A stretch of DNA of 64,000 bases, taken from assembly GCA_963575645.1 (NCBI GenBank), contig OY754467.1, forward strand, positions 32,857,108 to 32,921,107, in the 5' to 3' direction. Numbering within the stretch: the first letter of the stretch is position 1; every line of letters starts with the position of its first letter. Position numbers and translations under genes: made by a program. A model generated the notes under the pieces. That model did not search any database. It was not told the origin of the DNA and saw only the letters and a program-made list of their open reading frames with translations. The DNA is from Xanthostigma xanthostigma (Eukaryota > Arthropoda > Insecta > Raphidioptera > Raphidiidae). This document shows, in pieces, positions 11,408 to 23,900 of the stretch.

Positions 11408-12688
11408 CAGGGTGTTTGGCACATGAACCGACACAATTTTTTGGGGGGTTCTCGTGGTCATTGTGATCATTTTAACCCCAATGACTTTTGCCCTAAGTGT
11501 TATGGTTATCGAGATACGATTTTTTTTAGTTATTTTCGAAAATTGGCCTAAAACTTGCCTTCAAAAAATCGTAACCTGTTTGTTTTTAAAACTAGAGACA
11601 CGAAAATACATTTATTGAGTTCTCGAATGACTCCTTGTTCTAAATGAATCATAATTTTATGCAAATAGTATCAGGAAAAAGACCCTTTGGACTTTTAAAG
11701 TGCCTGTATTAATAAAAAAAACCAGTAGAAAAAAATAATTTAAAAATCATTTAAAAAAAAATTAACAAATATTTAGAAATTAGTTTTGTTTAGAAAAATA
11801 CTCCACTTTATCCTCTTTTCAACGATATGCCATAGGTATGTCATATTTATCATTCAGAATGTAGCCAAATTAAACATTACCAGTTTGCAAGAGTCAACTC
11901 GTGCGCCAAAAAATATCAAGTATTCGCAACGGAGGTACCCAGCAGAGAAAATTTAATAGAAAGAATAGATGCTGCATTTGAAATAATGAAAAGGGAAATG
12001 CTTTTGAGAACAACAACTGTTGAAATTAGAAATAGGTGTCGTGCTTGTATCCGATGTGGAGGGGCACAATTTGAGCAAATTTTGTAATCATTGTCTACCT
12101 GTTTAACAGTCAATATCGTTTAACGAAAAGTGAAACAAGACTTGTTATTTACATCCTAGATCCATAATGGCTGGCTATCTGACTTGATATTTTTTGGCGC
12201 ACGAGTTGACTCTTGCAAACTGGTAATGTTTAATTTGGCTACATTCTGAATGATAAATATGACATGTGGCATATCGCTGAAAAGAGGATAAAGTGGAGTA
12301 TTTTTTCTAAACAAAACTATTTTCTCAATACACGTGAATTTTTTTTAAAATGATTTTTAAATTATTTTTTCTACTGGTTTTTATTCATACAGGCACTTTA
12401 AAAGTCCAAAGGGTCTTTTTCCAGATACTATTTGCATAAAATTCGAATTCATTTAGAACAAGGAGTCATTCAAGAACTCAATAAATGTATTTTCGTGTCT
12501 CTAGTACCAAAAACAAACAGGTTACGATTTTTTTAAGGCAATTTTTAGGCCAATTTTCGAAAATAACTAAAAAAAATCGTATCTCGATAACCATGACACT
12601 TAGGGCAAAAGTCATTGGGGTTAAAATGATCACAATGACCACGAGAACCCCCCAAAAAATTGTGTCGGTTCATGTGCCAAACACCCTG
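11408..12688. mobile_element. Foldback element of 1.28 kb around a transposase fragment, TA-flanked
   Basis: CAGGGTGTTTGGCACATGAA at the left is complementary to the right end (TTCATGTGCCAAACACCCTG). The arms are about 500 bp each, with a few percent divergence and small indels. Both outer edges are TA, fitting the TA target of the IS630/Tc1/mariner group. The loop of about 270 bases encodes the end of a transposase (11920-12087). The structure looks like an element whose terminal part was copied in inverted orientation. Confidence 0.75.
11920..12087 (+). pseudogene. C-terminal fragment of an IS630/Tc1-mariner-type DDE transposase
   Basis: The frame ending at TAA 12085-12087 reads VFATEVPSRENLIERIDAAF and continues through EMLLRTTTVEIRNRCRACIR to CGGAQFEQIL. 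This matches the typical end of insect TA-targeting transposases: an amphipathic ERI-x-AAF helix, an RR/RC-x-ACI segment, then GG-x-FE-x-hydrophobic and a stop. Only about 55 codons remain; the catalytic DDE core is absent. It sits in the loop of the foldback element, so the fragment cannot be functional alone. Confidence 0.6.
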
Positions 12689-12690
12689 TA

Positions 12691-13041
12691 TAGTTGTATA
12701 GTAACTTTGTATTCTTCATTACTTGTTATTTTATTAGTTGGAACTGTTGGTTCGTTTCTGTGACGTTGTAGAGAAGTTTTTCTGTTTATTTGTTTAACTG
12801 TTTTGTTAACAATTACTATTGTAAATAAATATTTTCCACCACGAACGAGAACAGTTTTGTTACAGTTTGTTTTCTCGAAAAGACCAGTAAAACACATTCT
12901 CTGTTTATTCACCCCTAAAGGGATAAATTTACAAAAATACGTTCTTAGAAAGCACTTACGTCATAAGAAGAAAACATTCCAAATACTTCAAGTTTCTAGG
13001 CTCAGCGGTTTTGAGTGTACATTCATGAATCAGTGTAATGA
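12691..13041. other. Intergenic DNA without recognisable features
   Basis: No gene is supported. An open frame of about 110 codons (12803-13141) runs into the Helitron to its right and has no recognisable domain. Confidence 0.5.
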
Positions 13042-13263
13042 TGACGCTCGGTGCGATTTCGTCCGAATTTGTAGATTGCCAACGTTTTTTCGTCGGCTTA
13101 CGCTGCAAACTTGGTCTCCACGAAGAGCGCTTTTATTTTAACGCGATAATATATAGCCTGTATCCATCCTGAAGGCTGAAGGTCCATTCTAAATATTGAT
13201 GAAAAAAATTTTGAAATCGGATGAGTAGTTTCGGAGATTACCTTTTTATAATATTAGTATAGA
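13042..13263 (-). mobile_element. Non-autonomous Helitron remnant, minus orientation
   Basis: The right edge, TTATAATATTAGTATAGA before T, is the complement of the common insect Helitron 5' end TCTATACTAATATTATAA. The left part (CTCGGTGCGATTTCGTCCGA) corresponds to the degraded GC-rich 3' end. The same internal words (GAATTTGTAGATTG, TTTTATTTTAACGCGAT) occur at 22469 and 36022. Confidence 0.7.
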
Positions 13264-14217
13264 TAGGTCTGTTTGACTTTATGTTTTCTTCTCTGCCTTC
13301 CCATCGTCTTATTTTTTTTAACAAATTGATTTTACAATTTCAGACAAAATTGAAGTAAAATCTTATCACACAATTTTTTTCCGGAGATAAATTTATTTTT
13401 TTGAAAATTTAAAGATATCGCAAAAGGTCCCATCCATGTAAAATGAAGAATCAATGAATTAACAATGATGACTTCAGAATCCTCATTTGACGAACTCAAT
13501 ATTCACAGAACTAACCAACCAAGAACTGACTTTGCTTGACGTTTTCACGTTTACAAATATCTATATACTTATTATACATCTGAAATATCAATTTTATAAT
13601 TTTCCTAGGACTATTATAAAATACTGGATTTTACAATATCCTTCGGCATATGTAATGCTTAGAGACTTTAGACATAAACTCTTATATAATATAGTTCGAG
13701 TTACCTCTGCGGGCAATAGGAATATGCATTAGTGGGGGGTTGAGGACAAAGAGCCTAGTGACGGCCCATAAGAATGTAATTAATTGATTAACTCAAAACT
13801 TTAATTAAATGGTGAAATGAACAATAATAAAAAAAAAGTTTCGTCAAAATCCGTTAAATAGTTTTTAAGATAAATTAGTTCAAGCACATACTGCAGACAT
13901 ACGAATAATTTTATAAAATAGCATAAATTAGTACAACGTAAAAGAACTCAATATAAAAAGGCGTACACCAGAAATGGTATCCAAATGGTAGTTTCACTTC
14001 AAAAATATGCTAGATGATCCTGGGTCCGAGCTCCAAACTAAATCCACTCCTAGTCTCAAGCTACTGCGTTACGACTGTGAACATGTCACTCGAGAACACA
14101 ATTAGACATCCGGGCTGACACATATGTCGTTACGATTACTGAGCCCTGTGATAAAGAGCTCGGCTTCGGTGTCTAGTTTAAGTACTATCTTCGTGAAAGT
14201 ATATATATTTACAGTTA
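13264..14217. other. AT-rich intergenic DNA without recognisable features
   Basis: Nothing supported. Confidence 0.5.
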
Positions 14218-15042
14218 GCCGGCGAGCTGACGACCTATTTAGGGTATGTATTTTAGGCAACCTGAAATAATAAAAAAACAGTATTTTATCAATGGGTGAA
14301 TCTGGAATTGCGAGTCTGCCTGAGCGTTTGCGGTTAATTTGCGTCTGCGCAGCATATGATTTCTACAAAAAAATATCCGAAAAAAAATTTTTTAGGCAAC
14401 TTGAAATTTTTATAATTTTTTATGGTTTATAATATAATCCAGAAATGAAAATGCCAGACAATTTTGTCGGCTACAAAGTAGGACCAGACCCCCCCCGAAT
14501 ATATTTAATTAAGATACGCAATGAGCACGATACAGGTCAACGGATGAACGGATTGAAACCAAATTTTGGCAGGATGTTTGGTATGCAAATATGAAGAGCC
14601 CTATTGTTTTTGGGGAGAATCGGCGCATGCGCAAAAGAGATATGTGCTATAACGTTGTTTTTTATATAATAATGATATACTTTTCATAACGGTTTATTAT
14701 TCTATTTATTTTTTCAAGAAATTTTTGTGAAAAAAAATTCTAAATTTTATAGTTTCAAAAATATTTTGATAATAAGAAAAGAATCAACTGTTCTTTTGTT
14801 TTGTAAATCTGTAACATTACATGTAGGTAACCATCCCAACGAATAGCAAATATCATAATATTTAACACTAGTCGTTACCCACTGTGTAGTGATAATAATT
14901 ATTTAATAAAAATCACAATGGATAAAAAACGTTTAAGTAATTTGTAGAAAAGAAAAAAGTCATAAAGTGACTGTTTTTAGTGAAGACAGACTACAAAAAT
15001 ACAGATACTTTTTAAAAATTCGAATTCAAAGACGTGATTCTA

Positions 15043-15560
15043 CCATAGAGATATTAGATTAGAGTACGCGAGTGAGCCATGAAAGTGTTTGCAATGCAGA
15101 GAAAGAGAAAAGTTCCTTATCTCTATGGTAACTAATGATACAAATCAATGCTGATTTGAGTAAACAAATAACTGGTTTTCTGGATTTTCTGCAGCGTTCT
15201 CTCTCACAACTGAGGACACTTTCACTCAGCCCCGGATCTAGGGGGGGGGGCAAACCGGGGCACCCGCCCCGGGCGGCAGTTTCAGGGGACGCCAAAATCA
15301 TGATAGAATATGGTTGAAAACCACATCCAATCTGTCCTTTTTCCGATTTACTCAATCTGCTTGTTTCCTGACGGTTTCCCGTTCACGAAAAATGCCAACC
15401 ATTATATATTTGTGGAGTTTTTTAAGTAATTTATCTCAAACGCTGGAGAGAGTTTCTGCCCCGGTTCGAAAAAATCCTAGATCCGGTGCTGCTGAGTTTC
15501 ACTTATGGCAAGCATACGAACTAGCGAATTTTAGTTACTTATATGTCTATGGATTCTAAC
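15043..15560. repeat. Interspersed repeat M, interrupted by a hAT-like element
   Basis: CCATAGAGATATTAGATTAG to CACTTTCACT, then resuming at TATGGCAAGCATACGAACTA. The uninterrupted relative is on the other strand at 31577-31740 (GCTTGCCATAAGTGAAAGTG, TTTGTTTACTCAAATCAGCA). Comparing the two gives the empty site of the insertion at 15227. Confidence 0.7.
15227..15496. mobile_element. hAT-like MITE nested in repeat M
   Basis: Termini CAGCCCCGGATCTAGG and CCTAGATCCGGTGCTG are complementary apart from single changes. TTTCACT flanks both sides (15220-15226 and 15497-15503); extending to eight bases gives one mismatch. The empty site CACTTTCACTTATGG is present once in the relative at 31615-31632. 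It contains a run of about ten G (15241) and a CCCGCCCCGGGCGG segment. Confidence 0.65.
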
Positions 15561-16140
15561 GACAAATGTAACCCCAACAAAAGGGTACCATGTTAAGTGC
15601 TATAAGAATTTTTCAGGTTTGAAGAAACAATATTTTTTCACAAAGTTAAGTTATGAAAAGTATAGCATTATTATAGAAAAAACAACGTTATAGCATATAT
15701 CTCTTTTGCGCATGCGCCGATTTTCTCCAAAAACAATAGGGCTTTTTATATTTGCATACCAAACATCCTGTCAAAATTTGGTTTCAATCCGTTTATCCGT
15801 TTGACCTATATCGTGCTCATTGCGTATATTAATTACATATATAATATGTCAGGGCGGGGGGGCCTGATCGTACTAATTTATAACCGACAAAATTGTCTGG
15901 CATTTTTATTTCTGGATTATATAAATGCTGAACTAAAAGATTATAAAAATGACAAGTTGCCTAAAACATATTTTTTTGGGATATTTTTTTGCAGATGTCA
16001 TATGCTGCGCAAACGCGAAATAACCGCAAACTCTCATAGGCAAACTCGTGATTCCAGATTTACCCATTGATAAAATACTGTTTTTTTATTATTTCAACTT
16101 GCCTAAAATACATACCCTAAATCGGTCGTCAGCTCTTGGC

Positions 16141-17405
16141 TAAGTTGGCTTATGGCTATGTGCGATACAGGAGAGCCTTTAGGGACTATGTCACCCGCTT
16201 CGGGTATTCCGTAGATTTGCTGAATCGAAGATGCTTTCGCAACAATTATCAAAGCGAGATGAAATTAAATAGCTACCAATCTGTGACTTTTCTTAACATA
16301 GCTACGAATTGTTTTCAATTTATTCAAGATTTAGTAGAAATGGATCTGTAAAAAAAAGGTTCTTACACAAGTAAAATTTTTATAATTTAAAAATTTGTCA
16401 AGATCGGACAAAACACATCTTTTAAGGCATTAAATTTCCTATGAATTTATAAACAGAGTTTTTAACTCGGTACAACGCGTGTCAAAAATGTTCATTAATT
16501 TTTTTTTATGATTTCAGCTTTGCTTATAACTTCAAAATTTTTAAAGATATCGGTACGGGATAAAAAGCACGCCTTAAAGCGTACGCTTCTTTATAACAAT
16601 ATACGTTTTCAATGTAAAATTCGATATACAAAACATTGTAAATTTAGGGGTTGAAAAAGACATTACGCTTTAACAATGGGTTTCCACGGCGACACCACGA
16701 AGAAATTATTTCGAGCTCTATGGCTCAGTAACAGTTGAAGACATTTCTTTTTTAAATACATCATTCTGTTCGAAATTTATTCAGTTTTACGATTGATAAT
16801 ATTTTTTTGTCCTAAAAAATCGGTAAAAGTTTCAAAACATTCGGACCCCACTAGAAATTACTTGCTGGACACTGGTTTATACTATTACCCAACATAAAAA
16901 TGTCATGTTCTACTTAAAAAAGCGCAGTAATATACGGTTTTTTAGGTTGACATTATTAAAACAAGTGAATACGTCGCGTCGACTGTTATCAGTGGATTGT
17001 GGAGTCCTGATTATGACGTCGAACACCTTCTGTGATAAACGTGTACCCGTAGAATACTTGCAGGTCGGTACGCCGTATGTATATTGTACATAGAGCTTAA
17101 TACGAAGTCATACTTACGGTAGTACTGCTGTTGCTGACAGGGATGGACTAACGTACATGTGACGTCAATCGAAAGCACGCTCCAGGGTTGAGTCAAGTTT
17201 TTACAATTCTCTAATTAATATAAGTTTTCTATTATTTAGCCTATTAAACTGTCCGGGCCTAGATATTGCCCACACCGCCAACGGACAACGGTTTCTGCTC
17301 TATTAATACTTTGAGCACCAGAGCTGAATTTCGTCCATGCAAACAGTTATATCTAGATTAAAATCACAAGATATTGATTCAAATTGTGACTTTCTGGAAA
17401 GGGTA
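16141..17405. other. AT-rich intergenic DNA without recognisable features
   Basis: No supported gene. A small open frame at 16136-16351 starts inside the foldback arm and is not recognisable. Confidence 0.5.
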
Positions 17406-17575
17406 GATTCTGTTCAATAAAATGGAGCCATTTTTAGATTGATTCGAGTTCATAATAATTGAAAATTGCGGTCAGTAACAATTGCTGTCCGCGATTTTCA
17501 ATTACGTACGTAGACCTACCAATAATTATTGTGTGGTTGGCCTGTACGTACTTACGTACGTACGTCCGCGTTGTA
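17406..17575. repeat. Interspersed repeat K, second copy, with an ACGT microsatellite
   Basis: GATTCTGTTCAATAAAATGG and GATTGATTCGAGTTCATAAT match 5727 and 22950. It contains a hairpin (TTGAAAATTGCGGTCAG...CTGTCCGCGATTTTCAA) and ends in a CGTACGTACGT stretch. Confidence 0.5.
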
Positions 17576-17585
17576 GAAGTCTAGA

Positions 17586-17881
17586 TCAGAGATGCCCAAA
17601 CTACTTAGAAAGATGAGAATTAAAGTATATTTAATCCAGCCCTCGCGCTCGGCCCGCCAATTGCACAGCCCGCGCTAGGAGCGAGCTGAGCCAACAGCAG
17701 GGGTATGAACCAATGGTATGACGGGCGACGGTAGTATTGTATCGATCCCGCATCAAGATGGCTGTGGAAAAGCTAATGCTGGCGGTGACGGTGTGATGTG
17801 AGACATATGGATACGTTATTGCTATCAATTGTGGTGATGTTCAAAATATAGACATTAATCAATCATTCTGCACCATTGCAG
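17586..17881 (+). promoter_or_regulatory. Region immediately upstream of the NPDC1-like start, partly a repeat remnant
   Basis: These roughly 300 bases are less AT-rich than their surroundings and contain several CpG dinucleotides at 17640-17780. The left edge (CAGAGATGCCCAAACTACTT, 17589 on) resembles a hAT terminal sequence, so part of the GC-rich block may be a transposon remnant and not a promoter. No clear TATA box or initiator was found. The transcription start could equally be in an upstream non-coding exon. Confidence 0.25.
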
Positions 17882-17882
17882 T

Positions 17883-17958
17883 ATGCATGCAGTGCTTTTA
17901 TTGTCATGTTTGGTGACTATTGTTAATCAGGCGCTTGGCGAATTGGAGTATTATCCAG
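17883..17958 (+). CDS. NPDC1: NPDC1-like exon 1: start codon and signal peptide
   Basis: ATG at 17883 opens 25 codons plus one base, followed by the donor GTGAGA at 17959. The peptide has a hydrophobic core (AVLLLSCLVTIV) and a plausible cleavage after ALG, then ELEYYP. The leftover G joins AG from exon 2 to make Glu26. An in-frame TAA lies at 17856-17858 and no ATG lies between it and 17883, which supports this start. The bases just before the ATG (CATTGCAG, ending 17881) could also be an acceptor, so a 5' UTR intron may end one base before the start codon. Confidence 0.8.
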
Positions 17959-20900
17959 GTGAGACAAAAACAAAACATTTGTCTTTTCAGTGTATTTTTA
18001 TATCTTATGTGATTGTTGAGACTGTCTACTAAATGTTCAAGATGTTCTTCTGTTTCTCTGTAATTGCCGTGTTCTGTTTCGCTTTTCGATTGTTTTTCCG
18101 GTTTCACAATATTTCTCTAATCAATCAATCAGATGTTTTGACGCAAGTGTCTGTTCGTTCACAGAAATTTCATTCATGAAATTTTATGGCGGGTAGCTCT
18201 GAAAACGGGGTGGAAATATATTGGTTTGCAATGATTATTTTTTACTTTGTTCAACTTTTACAGTTTTATTTAAATCGTTTTGCATAAATATTACCTATAT
18301 GAATAATTAATTTGTTGGTAGTCAATCAGGTCATATATTAGTTAGTTGAAAAACAGCTATATTATACTAATTGCATTAGTCTTTTATAATTTAAATGCAA
18401 ATTAATATAAAGGAAACAATGAAACATATCTAAAAAAAAATTGACAGTACGTAGGGCAAGCATTGGCGAGTTTTTGATCTATGAATTTTTTTTGTGTAGG
18501 TACAACTATGCAGTATAATCGTTTTTCACTGTTGTTAGATAGATAGATAGATAAATATTTATTTCACAGTAGTGATAGTACCTGTTTGCCGCAATGATCT
18601 TTTGTTGAAAAACAATTAAACAATGCTATAAATATTTTGTAATTTGTTACCAATTATTTATAATATTTATAACAATGTAATCGGTGTATTTGAATGATTA
18701 ATAAACAGTTATAATGATTATCAAAAACAAATTATGTAAAAATTGTCTGTTTTGTGAATACCATCTGCTATCCAATATAGACAGTAGACACAAAAAATAT
18801 GGGGGAAGTCTGAACCAATCAATAATAATGGTTGAAATTGAACTTCATTCGAAATATACACGTGAAACATTACATATCTACATTTCTTTTTCAAAATAAC
18901 TAGTATATGCAGTTCGGTGATTTAATAATTCATCCTTCATTTTTATTATTGCTCATTTAATTTTTATTAATATTTATAATTTATAACAGAATAATTAATC
19001 CAGACACCTTCTTTTTGGAACCCACTGATATTCATATGACCTTCAGTTGAAAGTTTTTTGGTTTTACAACTGTTTTAATATATTTTTACTAATAATTGTT
19101 CATATTAAAATAATTCAGTAAAATTATCATTTTTACTCAACTGGTAAACGTTTCAATAAAAAGATACGGTCTCCAAATTTGTTTTAATGAAGAGAGGATC
19201 TACTAAAGTTTAAGAGAGAGAGAGATTGTAAATTATAGACGCTCAACAGCTGGCTAAAGTTTAAGGATCGCTGCTTTACTGGATTAGTAGTAGGTCGTCT
19301 CATATTATTGTTATTAAGTCAAGCATTTGATTTGCCATCCTTATTGTTTTGTTATATGTGGTCCGTGATCTCAACTAAACTACTTCGATGATATAATCGG
19401 GTTAGCGCGTGTTGAGGAAGAATCCATGAACAGTGTATAGTTAGCGAACAAACTAGTTTATTCCATGGAACGGTAACTACTATAATAAAGTTCAGGAGGT
19501 CCGAGTTCTAACCCTGCGGCAGACTAACTAGGTTGAAGTTTTTTCATAGTTTTCCTTGATCAAGCCAGACAACTATAGAGATGAGTGTTATTTCACTACC
19601 GCGTGAAGTGGCTAATAATAATTAGATTTCATCGTTCACTGCAGTTACGTCTGACTAGCTATCGGTGACTAACAGTAACCAGTGACTAGTGCTGAAAAAA
19701 TAATTGTCAGTTGTCACTTAACAAATATTATGTAAACGATAACTAAGTAAACTATTTATGGCATATACAAAATGTAGTAATGAATTATTTATTCTATCCA
19801 TTGATATTATTTCAATGAAAATTTAATAAGAGATATTTCTGTACCCTGTGAATTAGCCGTCATTATGTAGATTTCACTGTTCACTGCAGTGAGCTCACGT
19901 CTCAGTTCAGACTAGCTACTGGTGACTAATCAGCGACTTTCTATGCCGTGTCCATAACCTTAACCATAACGCTTGATTTGTAGATTTTAAAATCACTGTG
20001 ATTTCTTGTTTAATGATAATAATGTGAAGCCACATTATCACCGAACATAATGTTAACCAGGCCTGTTTTGTAATGCACTTTGTGTTATATAATTCAATTA
20101 AACGTAAATCAATACCGTAAACGTATTCAGTGTTTATTTACAGTATGTTTATTCTGCATTTATTATAAGTAAGAACAAATTTGCGTGGCCAAATATAATA
20201 CAAAAACCTATGTCGGTATTCTGAATGGTCATGTTAAAATTAACAGCTCTGTTTTTCTGTCTCACTCTGACTTATGTGAATTTCTTAGAAAGTGACAAAA
20301 AAGTTAACAACATTGTAAATTCTTATATTGATCATACAGAACAACGGCATAGGCTTTTGTTAAGTTGTTAAGAATAGAAAGAAAAAGCGCTGATCGCAAA
20401 ATCCCGCTGTCAAAGTATCCAGTGTGTTCCAGGACAGATGTAACAAGGGAATGAACAAAAAAATTCGAATTTTCGAATGACTCTTGGAGATCTAGTCCTC
20501 CTTGATGTAAAACATGTGTTGATTCGGTCTTCTACAGGGAGTTTTATAAGCAAAATTGTAGAAATTATATACTTACTTTATTTTCCAAAATATGAAAAAA
20601 TTCCACCATCTAAAGTTGTTTGGAATACAATTTTATAACTCCGTATCCAATAAATAAAATTATCGACCAATTTTTCAGACAATATATTAACAAAAAATAT
20701 CAATAATACATTAACGTTTCGATCCGGATTTGGATCTTCTTCAGAACGGATCTAAAAATATAAAAAATAATAATTAATTAGTTTCTATTTATTTTTAATG
20801 TAATTCGTGAAATATTTTTTATTTTTTTTAATATAGAAATATTGAAAAAATAATAACAAACAATGTTTTATTACGTAATCATAGAAAATTGTGAGCACCT

Positions 20901-23900
20901 ATAAAGAAAGAAAAATTATTAAAAACAATATTATTTCAAAATGTATTATTGATATTTTTTGTTAATATATTGTCTGAAAAATTGGTCGATAATTTTATTT
21001 ATTGAATATTATATATTATATTACTTAAATTTTCCGTATCTAATTGAGCATTGAGAGAATTTTTATTTGATTTTATATGTAGGTAACATTTCCGAAATAT
21101 TTCTTTTAAAAAAATTAGTTTCATTATCTAAAATTTTTATATCATCCCAATTAATTTTGTGTTCAAATTCTAATTTGTGTTTAGTTATTACATTATGTTT
21201 GTCAGGGATTAATTTATGATTATTCTGGTGTTCTCTTATTCTTGTTTTAAGAGCTCTTTTTGTTTGACCAATATAATTCTTATTACAATTTTCACAATTA
21301 ATTTTATATACAACATTATGCTTTTGTAATTTATTAAATTTATCTTTTCCCTTTTTAATAATTTTATCAAGTTTATTTTTAACATTAAAAACAGTTTTTA
21401 TATTTAAATTTTTAAGAAATGAATTAAATTTTAGTGAAATATTTTCGAAAAAAGGAATTACTATAAAAGGACAATCAACATTATTAACATTGTTTTGTGA
21501 ATTTTGACTTTTTGTTAATTTATTAATTCTAATTTTGATAAATTTATTTATAAATTTGAGAGGATAAGAATTAGCAAGTAGGATTTGACGAACTAAATTA
21601 AAATTATCTAAGTGAAATTTTGGTTTAGATAATAAAATAGATTTATCAATAAGATTATAAACCATAGCTATTTTTTTATTTATCATCCAATAAATAAAAA
21701 TTGATAAATAAAGGTATTTTTTTCTTAATAATATTTATAACCTTACTTATTAAAGCCCATACAGAACTAATTTTTGGTACCTATAGTACCTTAGTTTCAC
21801 TATCTACCAACTTTGCAACTACCATGAAAATATGCACTTTCTCTGGACAACTGAGAGATGACACGTGTCCAATGCAAGCGTGGACTGCAAATGAAGTTTA
21901 ATTAGAATTGTCGTCCAATCAATTAATACCATATTATTGAAATACGTGTTGGCATTGCATAAACGTACTTCAATGTTTAAAATGTTGATAATCTAATAGT
22001 ATGGACAAATATCCATATTATAAATATTTAGAAAATGTCAATATATAGGTACATCGTGTCACAATTTTGGCCGCGCTAATCTCTGAAACCACTTAACCGA
22101 TTTGAATGAAGTTTTGTAAATGCGTTTTGCCTGGTGCAACTTACGCTATAGGATAGTTTTTATTAAATATTTTGTACAGAATTACAGGGTTTTTTTAAAC
22201 CTGTTTTAGTAACATGTAACTGATAAAGTTTACTCAAAGCTATTAGTTCAGAAGCAAACAAAAAAAAAACTGTTTTAGTACCAAGTAGCGACATCTGTTA
22301 GAATTTACTCAGAGCTATTGGTTCAGAAGCAAATCTGGTAGAATTTGCTTAAAGCCATTAGTTCAGACGCCGGACGAAATACATTTTGCAGAATTATATC
22401 TATCGCGCCCGGGTGAAACCGGGACGGATCGCAAGTTATTATATAAAATAATTATTTATTTACTATACTAGCGACTCGGTTCGGCTTCGTCCGAATTTGT
22501 AGATTGTAAATAATGTAATTTATAATGATCAACAATGAGAAACAAATAGTAAACGGTAAAATTTCGTTTTAAATTCGTGGTAGTTTTCATAGCTCGCCTG
22601 AAATGGTTTCTTTGACATCAAATTAAAAGAATACCTAAATAAATTCTGAAGTGGAGCTATTTTAAGACTTAATAGTGTATCTTAGTATGTCATCAAATGA
22701 GGACTCCTCTAATTGTTTTCGCGTGTTCGAATCGGGGTTTTTTATTCTAAAAATAAAAATTATAGTTTCATGAAGCCAAATATATAATATTTTAAGTTGC
22801 GTGATTAAAGTGTAAAATTTACATCGGTAATTATATAAAAATAAATATTATTCTGAGATAGGTATGTTTTATCATTCCAACCCTACAAGTGGAGAGGGTA
22901 CTAATTTAGGTCAAAATTCGTTTTTCACATATTCTTTTACAATAATTTTCTTACGATTCCATTCTATAAAATTGAACCATTTTAAAATTGATTCGAGTTC
23001 ATAACTTTTAAAATTGTAACTGAAAAAAGTAAGGAAAAATTTGGTGCGTAAACATTTATCTCTGTCTCGGTTTAATAGGTCATTTTTATAAAAAAAAAAC
23101 TGATAAGTAGATATCTCTGTACATCCTTTCTGCACGCACTCGATATACAAATGCGTGGGAGTTTTCAATAAATGCTACTTAGACATCATTTATTTGCACG
23201 AAATATTTATGAAAAATATATACAGATAAAAGTAATAATATATACATCCTTGATATCTAGTAGTCAATGACTGAAGTAATAAAATATGATTATGAGCCAG
23301 TGATTGTAGAATATTAGGAACAATTTACCGATAATAATACTATTTCAATGGCTGTCTGATATAGAAGTTATCTTTGCGTTGAACGCTTTCTGTAAAAATT
23401 TACAAATTCGCGGATAAAGGCTGGAAAATGGCATGTTTTACACATTTATTTCGTGATAAAAGTGACATGCCTCGTTATAATTTCCTAAAAATATTTGATG
23501 GATCCTATCAGAAATGTAGTGCTTAATACCGTAACGAAAATAACAAGATTAATGACTTTTGACATTTTTTACCCGCATCAATATTAATATAGCAGCTTTA
23601 TTATGTATATTTTTTTCTGTATATATAAACATGTTTAACTTCTGCGTCTATATATACATTGGCATGGCGCAGTGAGATAACCAACTTTATTCCTAAATAG
23701 CTTTTTTGCGTTTATCATATTAATTATGATTTAACGGTTTTATATTATGTATAGAAGCATGGAATCAAAATCAATTAACAATCATTCATTTGCTAACACC
23801 AAATTATTTTTAGCTGCATACTTGTATGTGAGATAAATTTTTTCCACGATTCATAGTTTTACTTATTTATGTACTCGCGATTTCAACCCCTCGATTCGTG

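Larger units (their letters stand above)
14218..16140. mobile_element. Composite foldback element, 1.9 kb, with nested insertions
   Basis: GAGCTGACGACCTATTTAGG at the left pairs with CCTAAATCGGTCGTCAGCTC at the right. The arms are about 430-450 bp (14218-14660 and 15690-16140) and match over most of their length, including ATTTTAGGCAACNTGAAATA and GCGCATGCGC...AATAGG. The central 1 kb carries an unrelated repeat (15043-15560), itself interrupted by a hAT-like element. A short relative with the same ends lies at 62501-62998. There is no transposase. Confidence 0.75.

Noticed and set aside
12803-13141. Open frame of 112 codons downstream of the 1.28-kb foldback
   Set aside because: Its last third is Helitron sequence and the rest has no recognisable motif.
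19490-19520. tRNA-like word GGTCCGAGTTCTAACCCTGC
   Set aside because: No acceptor stem, D arm or anticodon arm can be folded around it. At most an old SINE remnant.
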